From assembly GCA_014379105.1 (NCBI GenBank), contig JACMML010000365.1:1-32735 (forward strand): 32,735 nt of DNA, written 5' to 3'. The stretch's first letter is position 1. Each line of letters starts with the position of its first letter. Made by a program: the position numbers and the translations under genes. This DNA comes from Phycisphaerae bacterium. GTDB lineage: Bacteria > Planctomycetota > Phycisphaerae > Tepidisphaerales > Tepidisphaeraceae. The notes below the pieces were generated by a model that saw only the letters and a list, made by a program, of their open reading frames with translations, made no database searches and was not told the origin of the DNA. Below, piece after piece: positions 1 to 8,156 of the stretch.

Positions 1-1377
1 CGGGTTCTGGTTGGCGATGGCCAACACCGAGGTGCCCGACTGCACCAGGATCTGGGCCCGCGTCAGGCGAGCGCTTTCGACGGCGAAGTCGGCGTCGCGG
101 ATCGAGCTCTCGGCGGCCGTCACGTTCTCCAACGCCACGTTCAGGCTGCTCACGTTCGTCTCGACGATGTTCTTCTGGAACGCGCCCAGCCGGCCGCGGA
201 GCGTGGCGACCTGCTTGATGGCCGCGTCCAGCACCTTTTGGGCCTGGATCGTGTTGCCGCCGACCAGTGAGTTGTTGCCGTCGCTGCCGATGCTCGACAG
301 GTAGCCGACGACGTCGTTGCCCAGCTTGGTCGTCGCGACCGCGCCGATGCCGATCTGGATCTGCCCCTGGCGCTGTACCTTGGACCCGATCTGGAACTTC
401 GCCCCGCCGCCGGTGATGGCGAAGCTTGTGCCGGTGGTGCTGACGGTGGTTCCAAACGCGGCGTCGAGCTTGAGTTCGACATCAAAGTCGCCGCTGCGCA
501 CCGACACGTTGAGCCCATCCACGCTAGCGGATGTGCCGTTGACGCTTACGGTCGCGTCCTGGCCGTAGTCTTTGCCGTCGGTGAAGGTGCCTTGCAGCGT
601 CTTGACGCTGACAAACTGGCTTTCCCCGTAAGCGATCGACGAGAAGCGAAGCGTGCTGCCCGAAGCGATCGCGCTGACGCCGGTCGAGCCGGTCAGGTTA
701 TTCACCGCATACGCCACGGCGCTGGTGGCTGTATTGGCAGCGAAGGAGAGCTGTTCTGTGCCGTCGTTGCCGCCGACCTCGATCGTCACCGCACTGGTGC
801 CGATGTCTGTGCCGGTGAAATCAACGTTACCAAGTTGAGCTGAGCCGGTGACCTCGACGGTGACGGTCTGGAAACCGTTGTCCGGCAGCTTCGCGGCGTT
901 GATCTGGAGCGTGTCGATCGTGGTACTCGCGACGCCGGAGGTGGTGTAATCGAGTTGGCCGTTCAGGAGCTTGACGCCGTTGAACTGCGTGGTGTTGGCG
1001 ATACGGTTGATGCTGTTGAGAATCGAATCAACCTGGAGCTGATTCGCCTGGATTTCCTGCAGCGACAGCGCGCCGGTGTTGGCCGCTTCGTTGGTCAGTG
1101 ACTGAAGTTCCAGCAGCAGCGAGCTGGCTTCGCCGAGCGCGCCTTCTGCGGTGTTAATGACGTTGTTAGCCCGGGTCGTGTTATCGATGCCCTGGCGGAT
1201 GCCCTGGATTTCGGAACGCAGCGTTTCCGAACCGATCAGCCCGGCAGGTGCGTCCTTCCCGCGATTGATTCGCAGGCCGCTGGAGAGACGCTCCAGGTGC
1301 GTGTTGAGGTCTGCAGAGTTCTTGGCAAAACGGGTCATCGCCTGAAGCGACGGAATATTAGAATTGATGCGTGACAT
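1..1377 (-). CDS. fliC: Flagellin, partial (3' end outside window)
   Basis: Subunit of the flagellar filament, exported and polymerised outside the cell. Reading the minus strand from the ATG at 1377 gives 459 residues with no stop before the window edge, which is why the ORF track omits it. The N-terminal D0/D1 segment (residues 1-140) is canonical: it opens MSRINSNIPS, then has LSSGLRINRGKDAPAGL and later NGVKLLNG. Residues about 140-350 are a variable surface-exposed region. The C-terminal D1/D0 helix follows, with ALENVTAAESSIRDADFA and ending AIANQNP at the edge, so only about ten residues (normally a QSVLSLL-type end) are missing. A GGAAG Shine-Dalgarno lies 7 nt before the start. No other flagellar gene is visible in the window. 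The leader carries a hairpin and GGA motifs described separately. The identification is very secure. Confidence 0.95.
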   Translation of the reverse strand, partial: MSRINSNIPSLQAMTRFAKNSADLNTHLERLSSGLRINRGKDAPAGLIGSETLRSEIQGIRQGIDNTTRANNVINTAEGALGEASSLLLELQSLTNEAANTGALSLQEIQANQLQVDSILNSINRIANTTQFNGVKLLNGQLDYTTSGVASTTIDTLQINAAKLPDNGFQTVTVEVTGSAQLGNVDFTGTDIGTSAVTIEVGGNDGTEQLSFAANTATSAVAYAVNNLTGSTGVSAIASGSTLRFSSIAYGESQFVSVKTLQGTFTDGKDYGQDATVSVNGTSASVDGLNVSVRSGDFDVELKLDAAFGTTVSTTGTSFAITGGGAKFQIGSKVQRQGQIQIGIGAVATTKLGNDVVGYLSSIGSDGNNSLVGGNTIQAQKVLDAAIKQVATLRGRLGAFQKNIVETNVSSLNVALENVTAAESSIRDADFAVESARLTRAQILVQSGTSVLAIANQNP

Positions 1378-1384
1378 AGGTATC

Positions 1385-1429
1385 TTCCGTGATACGGGGT
1401 TTCTTTTGGCCTGCTATCCGTAGCAGACC
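1385..1429 (-). promoter_or_regulatory. Flagellin mRNA leader with two ACGGA motifs, candidate CsrA target
   Basis: In the flagellin leader the mRNA strand forms a 9-bp stem (1408-1416 with 1421-1429, one G-U pair) whose tetraloop is CGGA, so the loop and closing bases read ACGGAU. A second ACGGA lies at 1390-1386 and overlaps the GGAAG Shine-Dalgarno. CsrA recognises ANGGA, best in a hairpin loop, and in Bacillus subtilis hag it blocks flagellin translation through one such loop site and one site over the Shine-Dalgarno. The arrangement is seen in the sequence; CsrA control is inferred. The two sites are about 30 nt apart. Confidence 0.5.
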
Positions 1430-1778
1430 TTCTCGTTTTTTACTGACTCGGATACACACCCTTCCCGGGCATGGGGTCCGCTGACACTTACGGGAACGGA
1501 AACGGCGATAGCAACTGAATGATCGACGAATCCCAACGAGCCGAAGCTCCGCAACGGCCGGCATCGAAGTGGGTCTACCTGGCGGGGCAACCTCCTTGTT
1601 GAAAAACCGTCCGGCAATCCTTTGCCAGATCTCTTCTCGATCTGAAAAGCAATTCGGCGTTCTCAACGCGCAATCTTTAACCAAGGAGCCCGCAGTTCCT
1701 GCGTCCGCGGCAGTTACCGATAATAACATTCGTGGTCGTCCACCCGCCCACGGCAGGATTTTTATGGGACGTGCGGCG

Positions 1779-1784
1779 TATACT
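1779..1784 (+). promoter_or_regulatory. -10-like box (TATACT) just upstream of uvrC
   Basis: TATACT ends 11 nt before the uvrC ATG. Transcription normally starts 5-8 nt after the -10 box, so the leader would be only 3-6 nt. No good -35 hexamer is present and the uvrC start has no Shine-Dalgarno. The same 11-nt spacing occurs before dxs and terC. Confidence 0.4.
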
Positions 1785-1795
1785 TAATTCCACGG

Positions 1796-3232
1796 ATGGA
1801 AGACCGCACCCAACGACTCAAAGGCCTGCTCGAAAAGGCCCGCCACCTGCCCAAGACCCCCGGCGTCTACCTGATGAAGGATGATAAAGGCCGGGTCATC
1901 TATGTCGGCAAGGCCGCGGCGCTGCGCGATCGCGTTTCCTCCTATTTTCAGCCGTCAACCAAGCTGGAATTTAAGAAAGCCCCGATGCTGGAGGTCGTGG
2001 TCGATTTTGAAGCCCTGGAGATGGATACCGAGGTTGAGGCATTGCTGGCTGAGAATCGGCTGATCAAGGACATCCAGCCGAAGTTCAACGCCCGGCTGAC
2101 CGACGACAAGACCTTCCCCTACCTCCAGCTCACTACCGGAGAAGATTTCCCCGGCCTATACGTCACCCGCGAGCCGGCGACGCGCGATGTCAAGCTCTAC
2201 GGCCCGTTCACGAGCGTCTACCAGTTGAAGGAAGCGGTCACGCACCTGCAGAAGGCGTTTAAGTTTCGCACCTGCCATCTGGACATTCGCGAGGACGACA
2301 CAAAGCGGCGATTCTTCCGGCCGTGCCTGCTCTACGCGATTAACCAATGCACGGCGCCGTGCGCCGACAAGATCAGCCGCGAGGCGTATTGCGAAGACAT
2401 CCGACGGCTCCGCCGATTCCTTGATGGCGAGCGCAAGAGCGTACTCCGCGAACTCGAACGCGATATGGCGCAGGCGGCCAAGGATTTCCAGTACGAGCGC
2501 GCGGCGCAGTTGCGCGATGAAATCAAGGCGCTACAGTCGCTCGGTCAACGAGCCGCCAAGGGAGATCAGGCGTATTGGCAGCCAGAGGCATTCGTCAGCA
2601 ATCCGCAGGAAGGCGTCGAGGCGCTGCAGGAATCACTGAAGTTACCGGAGCTGCCGCGGCTGATCGAAGGCTTCGACATCGCGCACCTGCAAGGCGGCGA
2701 AATGGTCGGCTCGATGGTTTCATTCATCGACGGCGTGCCGTTCAAGAACGGCTACCGGCGTTACAAGATCAGCCACGGGCAGGGAAACAATGATATTTTG
2801 TCGCTGCAGGAGGTTGTCTCCCGCCGCTATCGCGACGCCGGGACGAATCAGGAGCTTTATCCCAATCTGATTCTCATCGACGGCGGCATCGGGCAGTTAA
2901 GCGCGGCGATGGAGGTGTTCAAGCTGATGGATGTCCAGCCGCCGATGGTGGTGGCGCTGGCGAAAAAGGAAGAGTTGATCTACACGCAGCACGGTTCAGA
3001 GCCGATCCGTCTCGGGCGTAACCACCTGGGGCTCAAGCTGCTGCAATACGTGAGGGACGAAGCGCACCGTTTTGCCCAGCATTATCATCACATCCTGCGG
3101 CGCAAAGCCGTTCTCGAGGAAGAGATACGCCAGGGACGGCGTCCGCCACGCAAATCAAAGCCTGCTGCTCCAACGCCTATAGCGACTCCGCCGAAGCAAT
3201 CTCCGGCGGAGCCGCCACCGATGGACAGTTAG
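1796..3232 (+). CDS. uvrC: Excinuclease ABC subunit C (UvrC), lacking the C-terminal HhH domain
   Basis: UvrC makes both incisions around UvrB-bound DNA lesions in nucleotide excision repair. The N-terminal GIY-YIG nuclease (residues about 19-100) shows TPGVYLMKD and IYVGKA. A cysteine cluster (RPCLLYAINQCTAPC) that could hold an Fe-S centre follows, then the UVR motif for UvrB binding (AAKDFQYERAAQLRDEI). The RNase H-like second nuclease has D294 (GFDIAH), D362 (LIDGG) and H424 (DEAHRF), so both active sites look intact. At 478 residues it is shorter than the usual 600 or so: after the RNase H domain the two helix-hairpin-helix motifs are replaced by a Lys/Pro-rich tail. The start has no clear Shine-Dalgarno. 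It converges directly on the TonB receptor gene with no spacer between stop codons. Confidence 0.95.
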   Translation: MEDRTQRLKGLLEKARHLPKTPGVYLMKDDKGRVIYVGKAAALRDRVSSYFQPSTKLEFKKAPMLEVVVDFEALEMDTEVEALLAENRLIKDIQPKFNARLTDDKTFPYLQLTTGEDFPGLYVTREPATRDVKLYGPFTSVYQLKEAVTHLQKAFKFRTCHLDIREDDTKRRFFRPCLLYAINQCTAPCADKISREAYCEDIRRLRRFLDGERKSVLRELERDMAQAAKDFQYERAAQLRDEIKALQSLGQRAAKGDQAYWQPEAFVSNPQEGVEALQESLKLPELPRLIEGFDIAHLQGGEMVGSMVSFIDGVPFKNGYRRYKISHGQGNNDILSLQEVVSRRYRDAGTNQELYPNLILIDGGIGQLSAAMEVFKLMDVQPPMVVALAKKEELIYTQHGSEPIRLGRNHLGLKLLQYVRDEAHRFAQHYHHILRRKAVLEEEIRQGRRPPRKSKPAAPTPIATPPKQSPAEPPPMDS

Positions 3233-5218
3233 CTAGAATTTCCAGGTCACCTGCGCGTACGCCGACGAGTTCGCTTCGGCCGACGTGCCCGAGTTGTAAG
3301 GCGCCTCGAGGTGGTTGGCGTCAAACGCGCCTTGCACGCCGACCGACACGTCCAGCCCCGGCTGCGGCTGCCACATCACATTGATATCCCCACGGTAGTA
3401 CGAATTGATCTCCGGGCCCGGGGATCCGGCGATGGTGCCCCCGCCGGTCGCGTCCACAAAGTAGAGACTGGTGTTCAACTTCAGAGTTTTGGTGATGTCG
3501 AAGTAGGAATGAATCTGAAACTGGTGCTGCGGGTAAGACTGCTCCATGTCCGCATCTGACGCACCGAGGTTGTCCAGATCGTTATGAACATATGCCAGCA
3601 GATGGCTATACGAACCGCGGAGCTTCCAGCGTTCGTTGACCTGCCAGATGGCCGCCACCTCGGCGCCAAATACTTCGGCGTGTTGGGCGTTGGCAAATTG
3701 ATTGCGAACGACGAACCGCGGTGGAGCGCCTTCCAGGCCGGCGGAGGTCGTTTGTTCGCCGATCAGCTTGTCGTAATTGTTGTAAAAGCCGGTGATGTCA
3801 AGTGAAAATGATTTGTTGAACTCGTGACGATACCCCAGCTCGTGGGCCCAGAGTATTTCACTGTCCGGGTGTGCGCTGGTGATCACGATGCTGGCTGCAG
3901 GACTGGAGTCCTGCAAATTGCTGTCCTCCTGCCACCGACCGGGGGTGCGGACACTGCGGGAAATCGCGCCCCACAACGATGTCTTTTCGTCCGGCGTCCA
4001 AATCAGACGGCCGCTGGGCTGTATCTCAAACCCTGTGAACGAGTTCATCTCGAACTTCGATCCGAGCACGAGCTTCAGCCGATCCGGCGCGAGAGTGATG
4101 GTGTCCTGGATGAATGCACTGGCAAGATAAGTCGTCCGCGAATCCGGATCGACCATAGGAATGTCCAAACGCTCACTGCCGACGGTGTCGTATTGAAACC
4201 TCAGTCCCAACCCGTAGGTCAGATCGTGCCTCGATGACGCCGCGAAACGCTGCTGAAAATCAAAGTCGATGGTATCCAGATGATATTCAAGATGTGGATC
4301 GCGAAGGTTAACGCGATCGTAATACATCTGTAACGACGTTTCCGAAGACTTCGATTCCACATGCGTCAGCCTGGCCAGCAGGTTGGCGCCGCTGTGGTAA
4401 TCATGCGTGTAGCCCGGCTCGACAATCCCGACCGTGACGCCGTTGGACATGCTCTGGTAGTAGGCGTCGCCTTGGATGGTGAACATGTTCTTCTCGTCGA
4501 TCGCGTGATCGACGCGGAATCCGCCGCGCGAGTGCTGCCATTGGTTCTGGTCCCCGACTTCGTTAAGACCCTGGAGATCGTCGAAGGCGCGGCCCTTCAT
4601 ATAGACGCGGTAGTGCGTCTGGTCATCGAGTTGCCCACCGTATCGCAGCGCCAAATCCGATGAGCCGGTGCCGATGCGCGATTCGATCAAGCCGCCTTGC
4701 GTCTCTTTGGCAGTCTTGGTGGTGATGTTGATGACGCCGTTCACCGCATTCGAGCCCCAGAGCGAGGCGCCCGGACCGCGAATTACTTCGATCCGGTCCA
4801 GATCGGCGATCGGGTAATCCACGGTGTTCCAGTAAACACCCGAAAAATACGGCGTATAAAGCGTTCGGCCGTCCTGCAGCACAAGGAGCTTGTTGGCGAA
4901 TTGGTCGGCAAACCCGCGGGAAGTCACACTCCAGCCGGTGAGATGATTGCCACGCTGCACAAACATGCCGGGCACAAGCCGCAGCATCTCGGGGATGTCA
5001 TGCAGGCCGCTGCGGGCAATGTCTTCCTGGGTGATCACCGAGATCGCGGCCGGGGCGTCGGCGACGCGCTGTGATGACTTGCTGACGCTCGTGACTTCCA
5101 CGTTCATCAGGTCTTCGATGCTCAGCGCCGTAAGATCCTCGTCCGCACCAAGGGCAGTCGCCGCCGCCAGCGCGAGGGCCCCTCCAACAACACAAGAGGA
5201 GATCGATCGCAAAACCAT
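3233..5218 (-). CDS. TonB-dependent outer-membrane receptor
   Basis: A ligand-gated outer-membrane channel powered by the TonB-ExbBD complex, typically for iron chelates, cobalamin or other scarce solutes. The 661-residue protein begins with a signal peptide ending near TALGADED. A plug domain follows (about residues 45-160): VTSVSKSSQRVADAPAAISVI, then LVLQDGRTLY, DRIEVIRGPGASLWGSNAVNGVINI. A long beta-barrel ends in a terminal phenylalanine (VTWKF), as expected for insertion by the BAM complex. The sequence around DLTALSIEDLMNVEVTSV is the usual opening of a large family of receptors in environmental bacteria whose substrate is mostly unknown. No riboswitch or Fur box was convincing upstream, and no transport partners are adjacent, so the ligand cannot be named. 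Confidence 0.93.
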   Translation of the reverse strand: MVLRSISSCVVGGALALAAATALGADEDLTALSIEDLMNVEVTSVSKSSQRVADAPAAISVITQEDIARSGLHDIPEMLRLVPGMFVQRGNHLTGWSVTSRGFADQFANKLLVLQDGRTLYTPYFSGVYWNTVDYPIADLDRIEVIRGPGASLWGSNAVNGVINITTKTAKETQGGLIESRIGTGSSDLALRYGGQLDDQTHYRVYMKGRAFDDLQGLNEVGDQNQWQHSRGGFRVDHAIDEKNMFTIQGDAYYQSMSNGVTVGIVEPGYTHDYHSGANLLARLTHVESKSSETSLQMYYDRVNLRDPHLEYHLDTIDFDFQQRFAASSRHDLTYGLGLRFQYDTVGSERLDIPMVDPDSRTTYLASAFIQDTITLAPDRLKLVLGSKFEMNSFTGFEIQPSGRLIWTPDEKTSLWGAISRSVRTPGRWQEDSNLQDSSPAASIVITSAHPDSEILWAHELGYRHEFNKSFSLDITGFYNNYDKLIGEQTTSAGLEGAPPRFVVRNQFANAQHAEVFGAEVAAIWQVNERWKLRGSYSHLLAYVHNDLDNLGASDADMEQSYPQHQFQIHSYFDITKTLKLNTSLYFVDATGGGTIAGSPGPEINSYYRGDINVMWQPQPGLDVSVGVQGAFDANHLEAPYNSGTSAEANSSAYAQVTWKF

Positions 5219-5590
5219 TTTGAAAACTTTCTGCCGATATCAAACGCTTTCCATCGTGTGCGTTTTTCTATCGCCTTTTCCGACCAACCTTACCTGTCGA
5301 GTCGGCATGACGGGTTCCGTGGGCGTAGGAACTTTTATCACGCAAAGGCGATTGTGACGGTGACCGATAACATCGCTGTCAAGAACCAGACATCGCCGGC
5401 GGGAGCTATGAAGGCCGTCGTTATAGGACCTTGGAGCCCGGCTCGCCGCGCGGCAGCGAAGCAGGAGATCGAAGAGTCTTCTCCCCTGTTACATCAAGAC
5501 CAAAGGAAAATGCTGCGGCCGGCGAAACCTCCCAATTCACGCCTGGACAGGAGATGGTCGATACTTCACGCGGACGGGCAAACCTTTGGG
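5219..5590. other. Intergenic region between divergent TonB receptor and BLUF gene
   Basis: This 372-base stretch lies between divergent genes. An open frame continues upstream from the BLUF gene to 5258, but its translation is low in recognisable content and the BLUF homology begins only at 5591. A short inverted repeat (GTTCC, 9-nt loop, GGAAC) lies near 5314-5335. An ACGCAAAG...ACCGAT string near 5339-5368 superficially recalls a cyclic-di-GMP riboswitch but is incomplete. No clear promoter was found. Confidence 0.5.
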
Positions 5591-6031
5591 ATGAACATGC
5601 AATTAGGACAATTGATCTACGTAAGCCGTTGTACCAGCGCGCTGACCAGCGAAGTCCTCTCAGAAATCGTCGCACGAAGTGAAAAATCGAATGCGGCCCG
5701 CAATATCACCGGCGTACTGATGTGCTGCGGCCCTAACGTCATTCAGCTCCTCGAAGGTGATCCTGCTGAGATCGAGGTGGTTTTCCAGAAGATCGCGCTC
5801 GATCCGCGTCACACAAATGTCGAATGTCTGCTGAGAAAAGACGCCAGGAAACGGATGTTCCCGGAATGGGGCATGGGCGTCGCCGATTTGAATAGCCGGA
5901 CGATGCTCAACCGCGGGCGCCTGATGCGTCTGGTCGACGACATCCGCGGCCAATACGACACCGCCGGGCTGAATGTCGAGGCGCGGGTGATTCTGAACGA
6001 TTTCCGCCAGCAACTTGCTGCCGCGGCATGA
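5591..6031 (+). CDS. BLUF-domain blue-light sensor protein
   Basis: A short flavin-binding photoreceptor. BLUF domains bind FAD and sense blue light through a Tyr-Gln-Trp/Met hydrogen-bond switch. In this 146-residue protein all key positions are present: Y10 in LIYVS, N38 in ARNITGVL, Q52 in VIQLLEG, and W93/M95 in FPEWGMG. The domain fills about residues 6-100, followed by some 45 residues of probable helix. There is no EAL, GGDEF or other output domain, so it is of the short PixD-like class that acts through a partner protein. The start at 5591 (MNMQLGQ) is chosen because homology begins there; 5597 is an alternative and neither has a strong Shine-Dalgarno. The ORF track's start at 5258 is not supported. 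No partner gene is evident in the neighbourhood. Confidence 0.9.
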   Translation: MNMQLGQLIYVSRCTSALTSEVLSEIVARSEKSNAARNITGVLMCCGPNVIQLLEGDPAEIEVVFQKIALDPRHTNVECLLRKDARKRMFPEWGMGVADLNSRTMLNRGRLMRLVDDIRGQYDTAGLNVEARVILNDFRQQLAAAA

Positions 6032-6100
6032 TCACTTGCTGATCGTGTTACCGGGCTTCATTGAGGATTCACCCGATCTGGCAAGCAGCGCGGCTTCGCA

Positions 6101-6106
6101 TACAAT
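6101..6106 (+). promoter_or_regulatory. -10-like box (TACAAT) directly upstream of sucB
   Basis: TACAAT ends 6 nt before the sucB ATG, so transcription could start at or next to the A of the start codon. A weak TGGCAA lies 16 nt upstream of it. The intervening CGGGG could alternatively serve as a Shine-Dalgarno if transcription starts elsewhere. Confidence 0.3.
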
Positions 6107-6112
6107 CGGGGC

Positions 6113-7375
6113 ATGGCGACGCTCACAGTTCCGAATCTCGGCGACTCTGTTACCCAGGCCACGATTTTGCGCTGGCACAAGCAGGACGGCGAGGCCGTCA
6201 AGCTCGATGAGCCGGTGTGCGAATTGGAAACCGATAAAGCCAACGCCGACATTCCCGCCAATGCCGCGGGCGTGTTTCAGCGCGCCGCTGGTCTGGAACC
6301 CGGCGCGGTAGTCACCGTCGGCCAGACGCTCGGACAGATCGAAGCCAACGGCAGCGCCGTCGCGGCGCCGGCGGCTGCGGCATCCAAAGCCCAGGCGGCC
6401 AGCTTGTCGCCAGCGAAATCACCGGCCAAGTCTGACGAGCCCAAGGCAGAGGATCTCTCGCCGGCGGTGCGTCGGATGATCGAGGAGCACAAACTCGATG
6501 CAGGCAGGATCAAATCCACCGGACCGGGTGGCCGGCTGACGAAGGAAGATGTCATCAAGTACGTCGAGGAGAATAGCGCGCCGTCCAAGGTCGTTCCGCC
6601 AAATGATACCGACGTTAATGAGATCGCCCGCTCGACCCCCGCCGTCGCCGCGCTGACAACGCCTGCTTCGTCCCCCAGCGGTGCGACGCGCACGCCGATG
6701 AGCAAACTTCGAAAGCGCATCGCCGAAAACCTGGTCCGCGCCCAGCAGACGGCCGCCATTCTGACGACCTTCAACGAAGTGGATCTATCCAAAGTCATGG
6801 ACCTGCGCACCAGGCACAAGGAACGCTTCGAAAAACTCCACGGCGTCGGGCTCGGCTTCATGAGCTTTTTCTCCAAAGCCGTCTGCATGGCGATCAAGCA
6901 ATTCCCCCGCGTAAATGGCCAACTGGAAGGCGACGACGTCGTGACGTTCGACTACGTGAACCTCGGCATCGCAGTGAGCACCGATCGCGGGCTGGCCGTG
7001 CCGGTGCTGCGCAATGCGGATCAGATGTCGTTCTCAAAAATCGAGAGCGAGATCAAACGGCTGGCCGGCGCGGTCCGCGATGGCAAGCTCGGCGTACAGG
7101 AACTCTCCGGCGGCACCTTCACAATCACCAACGGCGGCGTCTTCGGCAGCCTGCTGAGCACGCCGATCCTCAACGCCCCGCAGAGCGGCATCCTGGGCAT
7201 GCACACGATCCAGAAACGCGCAGTCGTCGTCGATGACAAGATCGAAATCCGCCCGATGATGTACATCGCGCTCAGCTACGACCATCGACTAGTTGATGGT
7301 CGCGAGAGCGTGAGTTTTCTTGTTCGCGTGAAAGAGTTGCTGGAAGATCCGGCACGGTTGCTACTGGAAGTGTAA
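6113..7375 (+). CDS. sucB: Dihydrolipoyllysine-residue succinyltransferase (E2 of 2-oxoglutarate dehydrogenase)
   Basis: E2 core of the 2-oxoglutarate dehydrogenase complex of the TCA cycle: it transfers the succinyl group from lipoamide to CoA. The 420 residues hold an N-terminal lipoyl domain with the lipoylated lysine K42 in ETDKAN, an Ala/Pro-rich linker, a peripheral-subunit-binding domain (about 115-155, [11 protein letters not shown] and [11 protein letters not shown]), and the acyltransferase domain ending in the catalytic [11 protein letters not shown] (H391, D395). The C-terminal [12 protein letters not shown] and the short DKAN lipoyl motif favour SucB over pyruvate dehydrogenase E2. 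The E1 gene (sucA) and E3 gene are not adjacent, so the complex is encoded at dispersed loci. Length matches the family. Confidence 0.93.
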   Translation: MATLTVPNLGDSVTQATILRWHKQDGEAVKLDEPVCELETDKANADIPANAAGVFQRAAGLEPGAVVTVGQTLGQIEANGSAVAAPAAAASKAQAASLSPAKSPAKSDEPKAEDLSPAVRRMIEEHKLDAGRIKSTGPGGRLTKEDVIKYVEENSAPSKVVPPNDTDVNEIARSTPAVAALTTPASSPSGATRTPMSKLRKRIAENLVRAQQTAAILTTFNEVDLSKVMDLRTRHKERFEKLHGVGLGFMSFFSKAVCMAIKQFPRVNGQLEGDDVVTFDYVNLGIAVSTDRGLAVPVLRNADQMSFSKIESEIKRLAGAVRDGKLGVQELSGGTFTITNGGVFGSLLSTPILNAPQSGILGMHTIQKRAVVVDDKIEIRPMMYIALSYDHRLVDGRESVSFLVRVKELLEDPARLLLEV

Positions 7376-7395
7376 GGTGTTGCCGTCCTCGTGGT

Positions 7396-7412
7396 ACGGG
7401 CAACTTGCCCGT
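7396..7412. repeat. Short perfect inverted repeat (ACGGGCAACTTGCCCGT)
   Basis: A 17-nt inverted repeat with a 5- to 8-bp stem, between sucB and the convergent minus-strand block. It is followed by GGCGTGTTTATTG, so it may act as a weak terminator. Strings of this kind are, to my knowledge, common dispersed elements in planctomycete genomes. Only one copy is seen here. Confidence 0.45.
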
Positions 7413-7464
7413 GGCGTGTTTATTGTAATTCAATGTCATGAGCAGTCAGCCATTGCCCCGGCGA

Positions 7465-8019
7465 TCAGATACTGATCGGTTTCCCTGCGCGAATATCGGC
7501 GACCATCTCCTCGATCTCGACCGATCCGCCCAGATAAGCCAGTTCGGCGAATTGCTTCAGTAGTTCGATTTTCAGTTTCTTGTGGTTTTTAATTACACGC
7601 GTGAAATCGGCAGCGTCCTGAAAACGATCGCCTTGCTGCCGCGTCAGCGTGATCATCGAGTAAAATTTCATCGCGATCACCACCTCAACGCACGGCACAT
7701 TTACAGTCACTTTCCCGATTTTGAGAATTGTGATGTGCTTCAATGCCTCGCGAAAAAGTTTGCCTGAGGTCGGGCGGATAATGTCGATCGCTTCGGCCCC
7801 GTTTCGCACGAGACGAATGACCACTGGGAACTCGGTGGCTTCCAGATCGGTGAACGCCGCCAATAGCGCATCGCGCGCCTTGTTGGGATGTTGCGCGACA
7901 ACGTCCACATCGATCGTCGCCCGCGGTTTGCCCGAATAGCTGTTGACGGCGTGCGCCCCGACGATCACATATTTTTGCTTTGCGGCGTTCAAGACCCGGG
8001 CGACGTCCACTGCGTCCAT
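7465..8019 (-). CDS. Nucleotidyltransferase-fold protein (AbiEii/MNT-like superfamily)
   Basis: A 184-residue protein whose N-terminal half has the nucleotidyltransferase-superfamily pattern: YVIVGAHAVNSY, then GKPRATIDVDVV (the D-x-D metal site), a central strand and AEAIDIIRP. The C-terminal half is helical. Such proteins include antitoxin/toxin components (AbiEii, MntA) and uncharacterised stand-alone enzymes, so the substrate cannot be stated. The start at 8019 is preferred over the ORF track's 8160 because AAGGGG sits 6 nt upstream and homology begins soon after. No HEPN partner gene is adjacent, which argues against a complete MNT-HEPN toxin-antitoxin pair. It is the last gene of the minus-strand block, 137 nt after the cytosine deaminase. 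Confidence 0.65.
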   Translation of the reverse strand: MDAVDVARVLNAAKQKYVIVGAHAVNSYSGKPRATIDVDVVAQHPNKARDALLAAFTDLEATEFPVVIRLVRNGAEAIDIIRPTSGKLFREALKHITILKIGKVTVNVPCVEVVIAMKFYSMITLTRQQGDRFQDAADFTRVIKNHKKLKIELLKQFAELAYLGGSVEIEEMVADIRAGKPISI

Positions 8020-8156
8020 AATGGCCCCTTGTGATGTCGCAAGCTTCGCCCCCTGAGCGAAATCCCGCGCGTCATCGCGAGGTAAAACCTCGTCAGGCGG
8101 GAACGTAATTCCGACGTGATTCGGCCGAATCATCGAGCGGATTATACCACAACCCG

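Larger units (their letters stand above)
1378..1795. other. Intergenic region between divergent flagellin and uvrC
   Basis: This 418-base stretch separates divergent fliC and uvrC. The ORFs called in it (1358-1729 minus, 1569-1787 plus) have no recognisable protein and look like chance reading frames. It holds the flagellin leader hairpin at its left end and a TATACT box close to uvrC at its right end. I found no convincing sigma-28 promoter for the flagellin. A sigma-54-like sequence on the minus strand (near 1610-1630) has the wrong spacing. Confidence 0.6.

Noticed and set aside
1605-1630. Sigma-54-like sequence on the minus strand (TGGCA...TTGC) upstream of the flagellin
   Set aside because: The spacing between the GG and GC elements is 9 rather than the required 10 nt, and it is more than 230 bp from the start codon.
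5339-5368. ACGCAAAG ... GGTGACCGAT upstream of the BLUF gene, resembling part of a cyclic-di-GMP (GEMM-I) riboswitch
   Set aside because: Only 18 nt separate the two strings (about 42 in Vc2), the P3 hairpin is missing and the conserved GGGCAAACC half is not found at the right place.
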